A stretch of DNA of 64,000 bases from Paenibacillus taichungensis (GTDB lineage: Bacteria > Bacillota > Bacilli > Paenibacillales > Paenibacillaceae): positions 62,001 through 126,000 of the forward strand of contig NZ_JABMCC010000111.1 of assembly GCF_013359905.1 (NCBI RefSeq), given 5' to 3'. Positions 63,560-64,000 of the stretch are shown here, one piece after another. The first letter of the stretch is position 1. Every line of letters starts with the position of its first letter. The position numbers were made by a program, and so were the translations under genes. Below the pieces are notes generated by a model that saw nothing but the letters and a program-made list of their open reading frames with translations, was not told the origin of the DNA and did no database searches.

Positions 63560-64000
63560 ATGTTCAATAAAACCTTTTTAATAACGGGAGGCACAGGCTC
63601 ATGGGGAGAAGAATTGGTCAAACAATTGCTCGTTCAGGAGCCAAAAGAGATACGTATTTTCTCACGAAATGAGTCACTTCAGGCTCAAATGAGACAAGCC
63701 ATCCCTGACCCGAGAGTGAAGTTTGTACTGGGGGATATCAGAGACCGATGGGAGCTTGCAGGTGCCTGCAAGGATGTAGACTATGTCTTTCATCTTGCGG
63801 CGCTTAAACATGTTCCGGTCTGCGAGGACCAACCGGATTGTGCGGTTAAAACCAATATTATCGGAACGCAGAACGTCATTGATGCTGCAATCGAGTATGG
63901 CGTGCGGAAGGTGGTATATGTCTCTACGGACAAGGCAGCGAATCCTTCCAGTATGTACGGGATGACCAAAGCCATCGGAGAAAAACTGATTTTAATGGCT
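63560..64000 (+). CDS. PseB/CapD-type nucleotide-sugar 4,6-dehydratase, cut by window edge
   Basis: 147 residues visible from ATG 63560 with GGAGGGA upstream. The Rossmann motif TGGTGSWGEEL near 9-19, LGDIRDR, the FHLAALKHVPVCE block, and STDKAANPSSMYGMTKAIGEK with the YxxxK pair (near 133-137) are those of UDP-GlcNAc 4,6-dehydratases (PseB, CapD/WbjB). The family start of pseudaminic acid and related flagellin or capsule sugar pathways. Downstream genes lie outside the window. Confidence 0.9.
   Translation, partial: MFNKTFLITGGTGSWGEELVKQLLVQEPKEIRIFSRNESLQAQMRQAIPDPRVKFVLGDIRDRWELAGACKDVDYVFHLAALKHVPVCEDQPDCAVKTNIIGTQNVIDAAIEYGVRKVVYVSTDKAANPSSMYGMTKAIGEKLILMA

Noticed and set aside
1..64000. 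CRISPR arrays, tRNA or rRNA genes, integrases or transposases
   Set aside because: No regularly spaced direct repeats, no tRNA-like clover-leaf with CCA, and no recombinase or transposase motifs were found on reading both strands by eye; short or degenerate cases could be missed.

Overview
The window looks like a chromosomal segment of a Paenibacillus-type Bacillota. The evidence is the YesM/YesN two-component pairs beside sugar ABC operons, Spo0E-family phosphatases, strong AGGAGG-type ribosome binding sites with frequent TTG/GTG starts, T-box and TPP leaders, and a B. subtilis-like gene order in glnQHMP, nupNOPQ, csoR-copZ-copA and ycnJ-ycnI. It holds no rRNA, tRNA, CRISPR array, prophage or insertion sequence that I can see. 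Genes cut by the window edges are a luciferase-like monooxygenase (left) and a PseB/CapD-type nucleotide-sugar enzyme (right).

Left part (1-5.8 kb): a signalling island. Two paralogous HTH-plus-helical-repeat receptors of the RRNPP type (AimR/Alo-like) lie in tandem. The first overlaps a 42-codon secreted peptide gene, while the second appears to lack one. They are followed by two Spo0E-like phosphatase genes around a membrane protein gene. At 5.9-14 kb is a sugar-uptake operon: YesM/YesN sensor and regulator, solute-binding lipoprotein, an unassigned TIM-barrel protein, two permeases and an FAD oxidoreductase, with no ATPase gene of its own. At 14.1-17.2 kb is a glutamine-type ABC operon (glnQHMP) on the minus strand, with a perfect GlnR/TnrA box upstream. 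Then come a GH28 glycosidase, an AraC regulator, a DUF985 cupin, an aldo/keto reductase and a DUF445 membrane protein.

Middle part: at 23.8-25.8 kb is a three-gene cassette (lipoprotein, lipase with a C-terminal LXG/WXG-like helical domain, small WxG helical protein) matching the layout of the reverse-domain type VII lipase toxin TslA of Staphylococcus aureus with its immunity lipoprotein and helper. At 26-30.4 kb are the copper genes ycnJ-ycnI preceded by a NarL-type two-component pair. At 31-33.7 kb a DUF5317 membrane protein overlaps a 34-codon membrane peptide gene and precedes a GGDEF/HD-GYP protein. At 35.6-41.7 kb is a nucleoside-uptake operon (nupNOPQ) that continues into a molybdopterin oxidoreductase and a nucleoside phosphorylase.

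Right part: LysR regulator and EamA exporter, GNAT acetyltransferase, copper efflux (csoR-copZ-copA, two CsoR-type palindromes), ABC-2/YhgE-like membrane protein with TetR regulator and nitroreductase, TatD nuclease, a TPP-riboswitch-controlled HMP/thiamine precursor transporter, a frameshifted epimerase, VOC protein, MFS transporter, T-box-controlled serS, and an OmpR-type two-component pair.

The most interesting unlabelled signal is a ~130-150 bp imperfect palindrome present three times (about 10.65, 26.8 and 54.5 kb). Each copy sits inside an intergenic gap of an operon, each is in the same orientation relative to transcription, and some base changes are compensatory between arms. This suggests a structured RNA element rather than random repeats.
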